A DNA stretch of 51,463 nt from positions 1 through 51,463 of the forward strand of contig NZ_CALDXR010000018.1 in NCBI RefSeq assembly GCF_937920985.1, read 5' to 3'. The translations under genes and the position numbers were made by a program. This document shows, piece after piece, positions 1 through 8,919 of this stretch (the stretch's first letter is position 1; every line of letters starts with the position of its first letter). The notes under the pieces are model-generated. The model was not told the origin of the DNA. It did not search any database and saw nothing but the letters and a program-made list of their open reading frames with translations. This DNA is from an uncultured Phascolarctobacterium sp. Its GTDB lineage: Bacteria; Bacillota; Negativicutes; Acidaminococcales; Acidaminococcaceae.

Positions 1-51
1 CGGTGGTGTGAGAGGTCGACTGCTCAAATAATGAGCAGTCTCCTACTCGAT
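1..51 (+). mobile_element. 3' end of a group II intron (domain VI), cut by the window edge
   Basis: The first 51 bases read like the 3' terminus of a bacterial group II intron. GGTGGTGTGAGAGGTCG is followed by a hairpin (GACTGCTC / GAGCAGTC, positions 18-40), the domain VI stem, and then by TCCTACTCGAT, which contains the usual unpaired branch-point A and ends in the typical AY splice end at position 51. The intron body and any reverse transcriptase would lie to the left of the window. The call rests on recall of intron 3' ends. A plain hairpin terminator for the autotransporter is less likely because no T-run follows on either strand. Confidence 0.6.
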
Positions 52-99
52 TTTACTTACAGCATAGGATGTGATTATATGTTGAAGAATTATAACCTA

Positions 100-2734
100 T
101 CAGAAGGTCCAGCGCATACCTACGTTCCATTGCCAAGGTGTCTTGTAGTCGCCGCCGAAGGCTTTGGAAACATCTGCATACAGATAGCTGTTATCTTTGG
201 TTTTGAGGTTGAAGCCGATGCCTGCCTCGTACCAGGTGTCGCCCAAATCGTTGCTGTAGGTGGTGGATACACCGTTGTAGCTCAGGCGGGTGTCAGCGCT
301 GCCGCCGAAGTCATGCAGTACAGAAGCTTTGGCGTATACATTACCGTTGTCGCCAAGTTTGCTGCCAAGTTCGAAGCCCAAGCGGCCGATGGTGCTGCTT
401 TGGCTGTCCTGACTGATAGTAATGCCGTTGGCGGTAGTGTAATCCTTACCGGCAATACGCAGCCAGGAAAGCTGTGCCTGCGGGGTGAAGTAGGCCTTGT
501 CGCCCATAGCGATTTCTCTGCCGTATTCAGCACTGATGCTGCTGCCCCAGGTTTTGTACTGACCATGGGTGTAGCCAATCGGTGCAGAGATATCGTAACC
601 ATTGCTCAGACGGCCTTCCTTGAGTACGATGTCTGCATAATGTCCCTTATCGCCCAGCCAGGTGCCGTACAGAGTAAGTGCCAGGCTACGGTTTTTCGCT
701 GTTGCATCGCCGTAGGTGGTTTTACCGCTGTTGCGGCTGATAGCAGCGCCGTAATGCCAATCGCCGCCAGCCTTATCATAGCCCATCTGGAAGAAATTAT
801 TCTGGTTTTTGGCATTGTCATATTTAAATTCGCCGCGGTTCAGGCGTACCCAGAAGCCCTGGTCACCATCGCCCTGACGCAAATCGCCTAAACGCTTGCT
901 GAGAGTAGCGTCCTCTTGTCTCCAGGACAGTGCTGCAGCGTTTTGCATATGGCTGATAGCATCCACAGTAGTGCTTTGGGCAATTTTTACATTAGCAATT
1001 GCGTTGCCGTCAAGATGGTTGATGGTATCTGCCTGCATCTGGCCGATGAGCAGACCTTCGTTTACCTGAACGTCAAATTTTGCTGCACTGTCATCGTGAA
1101 TCTTCAAGCTGTTTTTAACGAGGCCTTCTAAGCCGTCTGCGTCCTTAACGTTATCAGCATTGATGCCTGCATAGGAGGTATGTACTGTGGTCGCATCGGT
1201 GTCTGCGTTGTTTACGCGGAAGAAGCCAGTCTTGAGGTTTGTATTAGACTCTAACATCAGCTCGCCGCCGGTGCCCTTCAGGTGCAGAACGTCAATGTTT
1301 TGCGCCTGTTCGTTGGTCATGGTAATGTTGCCATCATTAATGGTGATGTTTTCCAAATAGCTATAGCCATTGCCGTACTCGCCCATAGCATGCCAGGTAG
1401 CCTTATTGGCGAGGGTGAGGTTAATGGTACCATCATCATCCGTATCTGGATAAGAACCGCTTTGGTCGAGATTGCCGGTGATGCTGGAAGCATCTGTGTT
1501 CAGGTTAAGGTTAACGATGGCAGTGTTGGCTGCATGTACGTCACCAACGATTACAACATTGTTAGTTGTACCTTGGTTGATGTTTACAATAGTGTCGGCA
1601 TGTAAAAATGTATCGGCATCCTCGCCGTAAGCATTGATAGCGTTAAACAAGCCGTTGTTAGCATTGTTAGCGCCGGTGATGCTACCGCCGGCCATATTGA
1701 GAACAGCACCATCATGAACAAATAATACATCAACAGTACCACCATCACTATTGTTTTCAGCTTTAATATCAGTAATGCCTAGGTTTACCTTTGAATAGTC
1801 ACATGCATGTACACCAATGGCTGAAATACCACCATCACCGTTGCTTTCAGCGTAAATAGTGCTGCCGTCACCGATGTTAACTTTGGCATTAGCGTAGATA
1901 TTGATGCCAATGCTTTCACCCGAAGTCAGTGAGTTATTTGTAGTTTTAATGTGAGCTTCTTTGACATTTACTTCGGTATAACCACCAGTATGGATACCTC
2001 TTGCATAGCCATCATTTTTACCTTCAACTGTGGCAGTAATATCCAGCTTATTAAAATTCATTTTCACAAAGGGAAGTTGTTCATTATTGGGGTTGAAGAA
2101 ACATTGTGCAAAAATGCCATTTGCCCAAACCTCTCCGTATTCACCGCCTTGTGAATGTAATTTAATAGACGTAGCATTCTTAATGCTAATGGTAGATTCT
2201 ACAGCTTCTTCGCCTTCACCTTCACTCTGCATTACAATGCCATTTGCTCCAGCAGATTCTTCATGGTTAGTATTTAAAATGATATTAAGGTTATCGGCTG
2301 TTATATGGTTATTCGGGCCATAAGCTTCGATACCGCTGGCATAGCTGGGAGCTGAACCTTTGATGCTGATATCTGTAGCGGTTAAATTACCTTCATAATC
2401 AGTATAAATACCATTGATATGACTATTATCGTTAGCAATATCAAGATTTAAACCATTAGAGAAAATAAATTTTTGGCCTTTTTCATTATAGAAGTCAATC
2501 CCTACATTGTTGTTATTCAACTTGACCAAATCACCGTCAGCAAATTGGTAAGTGTAAGTAGAGGTACTGGTATCATCAGTACGGATACCTAATTCTTGAT
2601 AGGCATCAGTTCTGCCGAAAATTGCTTCGTCATACTCCTGCGCAGAAATGATGGATGGTTGTGCCCCCCCCGATGTACAGCGCAAGCATTACAGCTGTTG
2701 TCAGGGTTTTGGAGATTAATTTTTTGCGTTGCAT
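100..2734 (-). CDS. Autotransporter (type V secretion), out of frame at a G8 tract
   Basis: This encodes a surface autotransporter. A repetitive Asn/Gly/Asp-rich passenger, likely a beta-helix, occupies about 560 residues. A C-terminal beta-barrel of about 270 residues begins near GFWVRLNRGEF and ends in the aromatic tail GMRWTF. The Sec signal peptide begins at ATG 2734-2732 (MQRKKLISKTLTTAVMLALY), with a GGTGG ribosome binding site upstream. It does not join the long frame: eight G residues on the coding strand (2671-2664) shift it. Seven or ten G would give a continuous protein (877 aa with seven) with cleavage near SIISA-QEY. As sequenced the gene is OFF, unless the tract is misread. The promoter is palindrome site 1, about 90 bp upstream. 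Confidence 0.88.
2664..2671. repeat. Homopolymer C8/G8 tract inside the signal peptide: candidate phase switch
   Basis: Eight consecutive C (plus strand) lie at codons 22-24 of the autotransporter signal peptide. Removing one base, or adding two, joins the signal peptide to the passenger and barrel frame. Poly-G tracts in surface-protein genes are classic slipped-strand contingency loci. A sequencing or assembly error is the main alternative. Confidence 0.7.
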
Positions 2735-2825
2735 AAACAAGACCACCTTTCTTTAAATCGGCCAATATAAAGAAACCTTTAAGAATATTACAACAATTAA
2801 TCAGCCGATTCTTTTCTACATCTGC

Positions 2826-2880
2826 ATTATATATCAGGCAACAGAAAAACACCCCACCCCAAAGGGCAAATTCGGGTAGG
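2826..2880 (-). promoter_or_regulatory. Palindrome-promoter site 1 of 9 (autotransporter)
   Basis: The 29-bp element occupies 2852-2880 and reads on the minus strand as CCTACCCGAA, N8, TTGGGGTGGG, G. It is followed after exactly 20 bp by TATAAT (2831-2826). No good -35 hexamer is present; the right palindrome arm covers that place. It faces the autotransporter, with a leader of about 85 nt. Confidence 0.8.
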
Positions 2881-2933
2881 GTGAAGTGAAAAATTTGCTG
2901 AGTTTGTGAAAAAATTTAAAGTCACCTTCTCTT

Positions 2934-2988
2934 CCTACCCCAAATCACTCTTTCGGGTAGGGACAAAGCTGCGCTGATACGCTATGCT
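2934..2988 (+). promoter_or_regulatory. Palindrome-promoter site 2 of 9 (genes at 3023 and 3602)
   Basis: The element at 2934-2962 has left arm CCTACCCCAA and right arm TTCGGGTAGG. After 20 bp comes TATGCT (2983-2988). It sits back to back with site 1, so the autotransporter and the 3023 gene form a divergent pair with separate copies of the element. Confidence 0.8.
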
Positions 2989-3022
2989 ATAAGCAGAAGA
3001 ATAGCAAAAGGCGGTGAGCAGC

Positions 3023-3577
3023 ATGCGCAAACAAAAAAGTAATAAGCTGAGAATTATTCACCTGCTGTTATTGGCAGCGCTCCTGTTGCTGACAGTAAAG
3101 CTGATTTATGCCCAGGTACGGGGAGGCGATAGCATGGGACGTATAGAATGGACGGGTATGCAATTATACAGAAACGGCTCGAATTATGATTCTAGCTATA
3201 ATTATGCACTGCGTTTGGACGCTAAAAGCGGGCAGATGCTCTATGACTGCAGCTTTAAGGCTCCGGTAAATCTTAACGACGACACCTGGCGCTGTGAGCT
3301 GGAGAGCGTGCCTGTGACGCGCGAGGAGTTGGCGCCTCTTGATGCGCTTATCCAAGGACTGCCGCTGGCACCGCCCAAGGAACCTGAGCCGGTTGATGAG
3401 GATTTGCTTGTCTGCGATGAGACTAATGAAATTTTTGATGTGAGTATCGCCAACTATAAGGATAGAAGTGTCAAAAAGCTGACGGCGCCTTTGAGCGGGG
3501 AGCAAAGAGCGGAAATGCAAAAGCAGTTTCTGCAGCTTTACCTGAAGGCTAAGGACAGAGCTCCGCTTCGCAATTAA
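3023..3577 (+). CDS. Small exported or membrane-anchored protein, paralogue family A
   Basis: I do not recognise a named family. The 184-aa protein starts at ATG 3023, 8 nt after the AAAGGCGGTG ribosome binding site; an in-frame GTG at 3014 lies inside that site and is unlikely. Residues 11-30 form one hydrophobic segment after a basic N-terminus, so it is exported or N-terminally anchored. The rest is polar. The motif VPVTREELAPLDALIQGLPL is matched in the next gene (KVTSEDLAELDAFIQELPL) and in the gene at 28041 (VPVTAEELTPLDKLIQQLPW), which defines a three-member paralogous family here. It is transcribed from palindrome site 2, probably together with the next gene. Confidence 0.75.
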   Translation: MRKQKSNKLRIIHLLLLAALLLLTVKLIYAQVRGGDSMGRIEWTGMQLYRNGSNYDSSYNYALRLDAKSGQMLYDCSFKAPVNLNDDTWRCELESVPVTREELAPLDALIQGLPLAPPKEPEPVDEDLLVCDETNEIFDVSIANYKDRSVKKLTAPLSGEQRAEMQKQFLQLYLKAKDRAPLRN

Positions 3578-3601
3578 GGCTTAACAAAGGCGGTGAGCGG
3601 T

Positions 3602-4126
3602 ATGCACAGTAAATTATGGAAAATCGGCAAAATGCTGCTGGTGGTGCTTGTACTGCTGACAGCTAATATAGGTTGTGCGCCGGTACAAGGAGAAGATAAG
3701 ATGACACACGTAGAATGGTCTGCCTTTTATATGAATAAGAACCATCAGTTCCGCACCCTGTGCTATAGCTTTGAGGTTAATTATGATCCCTTTAAGGAAG
3801 GGCAGGGAACCTTCAGTTGCTTTTTTGTTGATAAAAATGGCAAGAATTGCCTGCTGTCATCAGCCAAGGTGACAAGTGAGGATTTGGCAGAGCTGGATGC
3901 TTTTATCCAAGAGCTGCCGCTTGCGGAGCAGAAGCAAAAGCAGAAGCAGACGGAGATGCTGTTTGCGCACGATGCGACAACAAGGGAGTTTTATATTACT
4001 CTTGGCAGCTATAAAAATAAGAACAGACGTAAGGTAAGGCCGCAGCTAAGCAGTATGCAGCAGGATAAAGCATTGGATATTTTGAAGAGGCTGTATGCTA
4101 AGGTGAGCAAGCGAGAGGGAAAGTAG
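3602..4126 (+). CDS. Small exported protein, possible lipoprotein, paralogue family A
   Basis: The 174-aa product of unknown function follows the 3023 gene after 24 nt and uses an almost identical ribosome binding region, so the start ATG 3602 is preferred to GTG 3593. The signal peptide is hydrophobic and ends in TANIGC, a weak lipobox (I-G-C but Asn at -3), so lipidation is possible but not certain. The family motif KVTSEDLAELDAFIQELPL is present near the middle, followed by a lysine/glutamine-rich stretch. It is likely co-transcribed from palindrome site 2 and ended by the hairpin at 4148. Confidence 0.72.
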   Translation: MHSKLWKIGKMLLVVLVLLTANIGCAPVQGEDKMTHVEWSAFYMNKNHQFRTLCYSFEVNYDPFKEGQGTFSCFFVDKNGKNCLLSSAKVTSEDLAELDAFIQELPLAEQKQKQKQTEMLFAHDATTREFYITLGSYKNKNRRKVRPQLSSMQQDKALDILKRLYAKVSKREGK

Positions 4127-4147
4127 CGCCAGATGCTTTGAGTTTAG

Positions 4148-4173
4148 AGAACCGCCGTGAGGCGGTTCTTTTT
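4148..4173 (+). terminator. Rho-independent terminator
   Basis: A 9-bp stem AGAACCGCC/GGCGGTTCT with a GTGA loop is followed by five T. Almost the same hairpin ends both ompM genes (18799 and 20990). Confidence 0.9.
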
Positions 4174-4208
4174 GTATTATTGTGTGTATGGATGCTATAC
4201 GAAGAGAA

Positions 4209-4381
4209 AGGCTCTCCTTGGGGAGAGCTGTCGCCAGTAGGGCGACTGAGAGTGGGTGTGCTTATGCATATATTTTATTTTGTTGAACCCCTCTCCGTCA
4301 TCGCTACGCGATGCCACCCGCCCCAGGGCGCCTTCTCTTGCCCTACGGGCAATTCACCTTGTCTCCCCAAGGAGAGGCTTT
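4209..4381. repeat. MITE-like intergenic repeat, copy R1
   Basis: An element of about 173 bp is bounded by inverted ends (GGCTCTCCTTGGGGAGA at the left; its near complement TCTCCCCAAGGAGAGGC at the right). Internal blocks AGGGCGACTGAGAG and CATCGCTACGCGATG recur in the copies at 18848 and 21034, and the first also in inverted form at 16465 and 16755. No gene is seen in it. Confidence 0.75.
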
Positions 4382-4541
4382 ATTGTTTTGCAGTCTGATT
4401 TTTTAAAAGCCGCTTTTTCCTAAAAATATCCCTGCAACAGCGTTCAAACCGCCTTACTCAGTGTACTTTGCTCAGTAAATGTGTTATAATAAAACAGGTT
4501 ATTTGTAAAAATAAAACGAGTTTTTATAGGATGGTGAAAAA

Positions 4542-4829
4542 ATGAAAGTTTCTGCTGAAGACGTAAAGCATATCGCACAGCTTTCCCGTTTGACTGTTCC
4601 TGCTTCCGAAATGGAAGTATTCACCGAGCAGTTCAACCAGATTCTTAACTATGCCGACATTCTTGAAAAAATTGATACCGCAGGTATCGAACCTACCCCG
4701 TACGTATTGCCGGTAAGCAATGTACTGCGTGAGGACGTTGTCAAAGAAGGCGTATCCCACGAGGAAGCCTTGAAGAACGCTCCTGCTGTTCACAATGACG
4801 GCTTTAAGGTACCGCGCGTAATCGAATAA
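4542..4829 (+). CDS. gatC: Aspartyl/glutamyl-tRNA amidotransferase subunit C
   Basis: GatC is the small 95-aa clamp of the GatCAB amidotransferase, which converts Glu-tRNA(Gln), and where needed Asp-tRNA(Asn), to the amidated form. The protein begins with the family pattern VKHIAQLSRLTV, continues through FNQILNYADILEKIDT and ends with GFKVPRVIE, all typical. It is first in a gatC-gatA-gatB operon, with 16 nt to gatA. The start ATG 4542 follows an AGGATGGTG ribosome binding site. Confidence 0.97.
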   Translation: MKVSAEDVKHIAQLSRLTVPASEMEVFTEQFNQILNYADILEKIDTAGIEPTPYVLPVSNVLREDVVKEGVSHEEALKNAPAVHNDGFKVPRVIE

Positions 4830-4845
4830 GAAGGAGGCAAACGCT

Positions 4846-6315
4846 GTGGATTTGTATAAACTTACTGCGCACGAGCTGCATGAAAAGCTCGTCAACAAAG
4901 AAGTAAGCTCCGTCGAATTAACTAACGCTGTTATTGCGCGTGTCGACGCAGTTGAAGACCAGGTTAACGCTTACGTAACCCTGGATAAAGAAAACGCTCT
5001 GGCACAGGCTGCCAAGGTTGATGCCAAGATTGCCGCAGGCGAGAAAATCGCTCCGCTGGCAGGTATCCCCGGTGCAATCAAAGATAATATTTCTACCAAA
5101 GGCCTGCGCACTACCTGTTCCTCCAAAATGTTGGAGAACTTCATTCCTGTATATGACGCACATGTTATCAAAAACCTGCGCGCTGATGAAACCATTTTCC
5201 TGGGCAAAACCAACCTGGATGAATTTGCTATGGGCTCTACCACCAAGACCTCTCATTTCGGTGTAACCCATAACCCCTGGAACCTGGACCGCGTTCCCGG
5301 CGGCTCCTCCGGCGGTAGTGCTGCTGCTATCGCTGCAGGCGAAGCTATCTGGACTCTGGGCTCCGATACCGGCGGCTCTATCCGTCAGCCGGCATCCTTC
5401 AACGGCTGCGTTGGTATTAAACCGACCTATGGCCGTGTATCCCGTTATGGCTGCGTAGCATTCGCATCCTCTCTGGATCAGATCGGACCTATCACTAAAG
5501 ACGTAACTGACGCTGCTTTGGTACTCAACACCATCTGCGGTAAGGACGAGATGGACTCCACCTCCCTGAACGTAGAGGTTCCCGACTTCACCAAAGCACT
5601 GGTAAATGACGTTAAAGGCCTGCGCATCGGTCTGCCGAAGGAATACTTCGGTGAAGGCGTTGATGCTAAGGTTAAGGCTGAAATCATGAAGGCCGTTGAA
5701 AAATATAAAGAGCTGGGCGCTGAAATCGTTGAGGTTTCCCTGCCGCATACCGAATATGCTGTAATCACCTATTACATCATTGCTCCGGCTGAGGCTTCCG
5801 CTAACCTGGCACGCTTCGACGGCGTTCGCTACGGTTACCGCAATGTAGATGCAACCTCCGCACCGGAAATGACCACTATGAGCCGCACCGAAGGCTTCGG
5901 TCAGGAAGTACGCCGCCGCATTATGCTGGGCACCTACGTACTGAGCAGCGGTTACTATGATGCATACTACAACAAGGCTATGCAGGTTCGTACCCTCATC
6001 CGCCGCGACTTTGAAGCTGCGTTTGAAAAATGCGACGTGCTGCTGACCCCGACCTCTCCGGTTCCTGCTTACGGCATTAACGACCAGATGGATCCGCTGA
6101 CCATGTACATGCTGGACGTAACCACTATTCCGGTAAATATGGCTGGTCTGCCGGGTATTTCCATTCCTTGCGGCTTTGCTGATGACGGCATGCCTATCGG
6201 TATGCAGCTGATCGGCAAGGTTCTGGACGAAGCAACCATTCTGCGTGCTGCTTATACCTTTGAACAGGCAACCGAATATCATAAAGTATTCGCACCGCTG
6301 GGAGGTAACAAATAA
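4846..6315 (+). CDS. gatA: Aspartyl/glutamyl-tRNA amidotransferase subunit A
   Basis: GatA is the amidase subunit that releases ammonia from glutamine for the transamidation of misacylated tRNA. The 489-aa protein starts at GTG 4846 behind an AAGGAGG site. The amidase-signature triad is visible: Lys79 in GAIKDN, Ser154 in PGGSSGGS and Ser178 in TGGSIRQP. Length and order are normal for the family. The stop overlaps the gatB start (TAATG), which implies translational coupling. Confidence 0.98.
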   Translation: MDLYKLTAHELHEKLVNKEVSSVELTNAVIARVDAVEDQVNAYVTLDKENALAQAAKVDAKIAAGEKIAPLAGIPGAIKDNISTKGLRTTCSSKMLENFIPVYDAHVIKNLRADETIFLGKTNLDEFAMGSTTKTSHFGVTHNPWNLDRVPGGSSGGSAAAIAAGEAIWTLGSDTGGSIRQPASFNGCVGIKPTYGRVSRYGCVAFASSLDQIGPITKDVTDAALVLNTICGKDEMDSTSLNVEVPDFTKALVNDVKGLRIGLPKEYFGEGVDAKVKAEIMKAVEKYKELGAEIVEVSLPHTEYAVITYYIIAPAEASANLARFDGVRYGYRNVDATSAPEMTTMSRTEGFGQEVRRRIMLGTYVLSSGYYDAYYNKAMQVRTLIRRDFEAAFEKCDVLLTPTSPVPAYGINDQMDPLTMYMLDVTTIPVNMAGLPGISIPCGFADDGMPIGMQLIGKVLDEATILRAAYTFEQATEYHKVFAPLGGNK

Positions 6316-7757
6316 TGACTAAATATATTACCGTTATCGGCCTGGAAGTTCATGCCGAGCTGAAAACCAAAACTAAAGCATTCTGCAGCTGCTCCACTGC
6401 CTTCGGCAGCCTGCCCAACACCCATGTATGCCCGGTTTGCCTGGGTATGCCCGGTGCACTGCCTGTACTGAACAAGCAGGTTGTTGATTTCGCTATCAAG
6501 GCCGGCCTGGCGCTGAACTGCGATATCCAGAAATACAACAAATTTGACCGTAAAAACTACTTCTATCCTGACCTGTCCAAGAACTACCAGATTTCCCAAT
6601 TTGATAAGCCTATCTGCCTGGGCGGCCATATCGACATCGTTGTTGACGGCGAGCATAAACGCATCGGCGTTACCCGTATCCACATGGAAGAGGATGCTGG
6701 CAAGCTGAACCACAGCGGCGCAACCATCAGCACCTCCGACTCCTCCGCAGTTGACTACAACCGTGCAGGCGTACCGCTGATTGAGATTGTATCCGAGCCG
6801 GATATGCGCAGTGCTGCCGAAGCTCGTGCTTACATGGAAAACCTGAAAGCAATTCTGGAATATACCGATGTCTGCGACTGCAAAATGCAGGAAGGCAGCC
6901 TGCGCTGCGACGCTAACATCTCCATCATGCCCGAAGGCGCTAAGGAATTCGGTACCCGTGCCGAAATCAAAAACCTGAACTCCTTCCGTGCGTTGGAGCG
7001 CGCTATCAACTATGAAGTTGAACGCCAAAAAGAGGTTCTCGAGGACGGCGGCCACGTTGTTCAGGAAACCCGTACCTGGGATGAAGCTAACGGCGTAACC
7101 CTGTCCATGCGTTCCAAGGAAGAAGCACATGACTACCGTTACTTCCCTGAGCCTGACCTCGTTCCGGTACAGCTGGACGATGCCTGGATTGAGCGCATTC
7201 GCGAAACTCTGCCGGAGCTGCCGGCTCAACGTCAGGCACGCCTGATGAGCGAGCATGGTCTGCCGGAATATGATGCTTCCCAGATCGTTTCCACCAAGGC
7301 TATGGCTGAATACTTTGATGAAGCAGTTAAGACCGCTAAGGACAGCAAAGCAGTTTCCAACTGGCTGCTGGGAGATGTATCTGCTTACATGAACAACGAA
7401 GGCATTACTATTGCTGACTTCAAGGTAACCCCTGCACACCTGGCAGAGCTGGTTAACCTGATTAAAGACGGCGTGCTGTCCAGCAAGCTGGCTAAAAAGG
7501 TATTTGCCGAAATGCTCAAAGAGGATGAGGCTCCGAAGGCTCTCGTTAAGAAGCTTGGTCTGGAGCAGGTTAGTGATGAAGGCGCTATCCTCAAGCTGGT
7601 TGAAGAAACCATTGCTGAGAACCCGCAATCCGTTGCTGACTACAAGGCCGGTAAAGATAAAGCTATCGGCTTCCTCGTTGGCCAGATTATGAAAAAATCT
7701 CGCGGCAAGGCTAACCCGGGCATGGTTACTAAGATGCTCAAGGAAAAAATGCAATAA
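6315..7757 (+). CDS. gatB: Aspartyl/glutamyl-tRNA amidotransferase subunit B
   Basis: GatB is the tRNA-binding and kinase-like subunit that activates the misacylated Glu/Asp. The 480-aa protein opens with VIGLEVHAELKTKTKAFC and has the paired cysteines of the zinc site (CSC ... CPVC), the RAGVPLIEIV strand and the C-terminal YqeY-like helical tail ending in KMLKEKMQ. Its ATG overlaps the gatA stop by one base. The operon ends at the hairpin at 7806. Confidence 0.98.
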   Translation: MTKYITVIGLEVHAELKTKTKAFCSCSTAFGSLPNTHVCPVCLGMPGALPVLNKQVVDFAIKAGLALNCDIQKYNKFDRKNYFYPDLSKNYQISQFDKPICLGGHIDIVVDGEHKRIGVTRIHMEEDAGKLNHSGATISTSDSSAVDYNRAGVPLIEIVSEPDMRSAAEARAYMENLKAILEYTDVCDCKMQEGSLRCDANISIMPEGAKEFGTRAEIKNLNSFRALERAINYEVERQKEVLEDGGHVVQETRTWDEANGVTLSMRSKEEAHDYRYFPEPDLVPVQLDDAWIERIRETLPELPAQRQARLMSEHGLPEYDASQIVSTKAMAEYFDEAVKTAKDSKAVSNWLLGDVSAYMNNEGITIADFKVTPAHLAELVNLIKDGVLSSKLAKKVFAEMLKEDEAPKALVKKLGLEQVSDEGAILKLVEETIAENPQSVADYKAGKDKAIGFLVGQIMKKSRGKANPGMVTKMLKEKMQ

Positions 7758-7805
7758 GGCATACATAGCCTGGCAATATCTGCGTGTATTAAAAGCATAA
7801 AAATA

Positions 7806-7854
7806 AGCACCTTGCTTTGACGTAAAATTTACGTTTGAGCGAGGTGCCTTTTTA
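7806..7854 (+). terminator. Terminator of gatCAB
   Basis: Stem GCACCTTGCT/AGCGAGGTGC with an inner TAAA/TTTA pairing is followed by T5. Confidence 0.85.
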
Positions 7855-7869
7855 TTGCTGAATTTTAAT

Positions 7870-8751
7870 TTATTGGCCGTTGTTGCGAAACAATTTCCAG
7901 TAAAATAAAAGTGTACGATAATTATGTTCGTGGTCTATACCAATGACAAAGAAGTTTAAGGTGATTTCACTCTGACCGGCTACGCATATACTGATCCTTT
8001 CGTTATTATCATGGTTGATGCAAATAATTGGTTTATAAGCTTCAATTTTTTCGATTTGTTTCCAGGATATTGTTCGTGGTAGCTTTAGCGGCTCAAGAAA
8101 TTGCCATCTGATTTTATAATTTTGCTGCAAGCCGTTTTTATCAATACTAACAATAGGCGTATGCTTTTTTATGGACATTTTAGCAAAATACATATGACGG
8201 ATATAACAGATTGTTAAACCGGCACCTATTAAAAAGTGAGGAACAGCAAAAAGTATGCCATAGTATAAAAAATAAATGGCAATAAACATGAATACCGCAG
8301 CAAATATCAGGTTGAAATAATCGCTTAAATTACAATTGTAGAAATAACTTTGACGAAAATCGCTCTGTAAAAAATATTTACTGTCATTATAATTATGCTT
8401 AAGGATAAATGCGTTGGCTGTTGCTTCTTCATTAGCGTTACGGCTTTTGGTAACAACTATAAAACTATCACCTTGAGCAGCAGTGTTTATTATGCGTAAA
8501 TCGTAGGCTGCTTGCATGAAAATTTGTCTGAAGCTGTTAAAGGCTTCGATGCTGTTAACATGGACAGGGTTTATAGCAAAGCAAATTTTTTCAGGCGTAA
8601 TGCCACCTCTTTGCATTGAATTTACAAAATTTTGGATGTCTGTGGTATTGTTGGCGACAATAATGTCATGGGGAATGAAAAGTTTGTTGTCTTCGCCAAG
8701 TATAACGATGATACTTTGTGTTTCTTCTATTTTTATACCGCCGTAGAGCAT
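7870..8751 (-). CDS. Unknown membrane protein with two central transmembrane helices
   Basis: No family is recognised for this 293-aa protein. It has no signal peptide. An N-terminal soluble half (about 1-145) is followed by two hydrophobic helices (about 148-185, containing FNLIFAAVFMFIAIYFLYYG) and a C-terminal soluble domain. That domain holds TISWKQIEKIEAY, a pattern seen in PH-like membrane-protein domains. The gene is A+T-richer than gatCAB. It reads from a promoter in the duplicated module at 8782, and its 3' end converges with gatB. Confidence 0.7.
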   Translation of the reverse strand: MLYGGIKIEETQSIIVILGEDNKLFIPHDIIVANNTTDIQNFVNSMQRGGITPEKICFAINPVHVNSIEAFNSFRQIFMQAAYDLRIINTAAQGDSFIVVTKSRNANEEATANAFILKHNYNDSKYFLQSDFRQSYFYNCNLSDYFNLIFAAVFMFIAIYFLYYGILFAVPHFLIGAGLTICYIRHMYFAKMSIKKHTPIVSIDKNGLQQNYKIRWQFLEPLKLPRTISWKQIEKIEAYKPIICINHDNNERISICVAGQSEITLNFFVIGIDHEHNYRTLLFYWKLFRNNGQ

Positions 8752-8781
8752 GAGGGCACCTTCTTTGCTTTAGATGATATA

Positions 8782-8915
8782 AGTATAGCATTTCTTTATA
8801 GTGATATAAAGCTACCTATAGGATATACAGACAAATTTTTTGGCATATAAAAATCTGCTTGGCTTAAATTTTTAAGGCTCCCCGTCTGAACGGTAACGTT
8901 CAGGAGGGGAGCATT
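8782..8915 (-). repeat. Duplicated promoter/hairpin module, copy 1
   Basis: This stretch is homologous to 10058-10188. Reading on the minus strand it contains a hairpin (GCTCCCC ... CTGAACG loop CGTTCAG ... GGGGAGC), then a promoter with TTTATA, 17 bp and TATACT (8787-8782), which serves the gene starting at 8751. The hairpin may also end the gene at 8920-10026. Confidence 0.7.
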
Positions 8916-8919
8916 TAGC

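Noticed and set aside
4918..7766. Long open frames of 454 and 495 codons on the minus strand opposite gatA and gatB
   Set aside because: Codon-bias shadows of strongly conserved genes; they have no start signals and no family resemblance.
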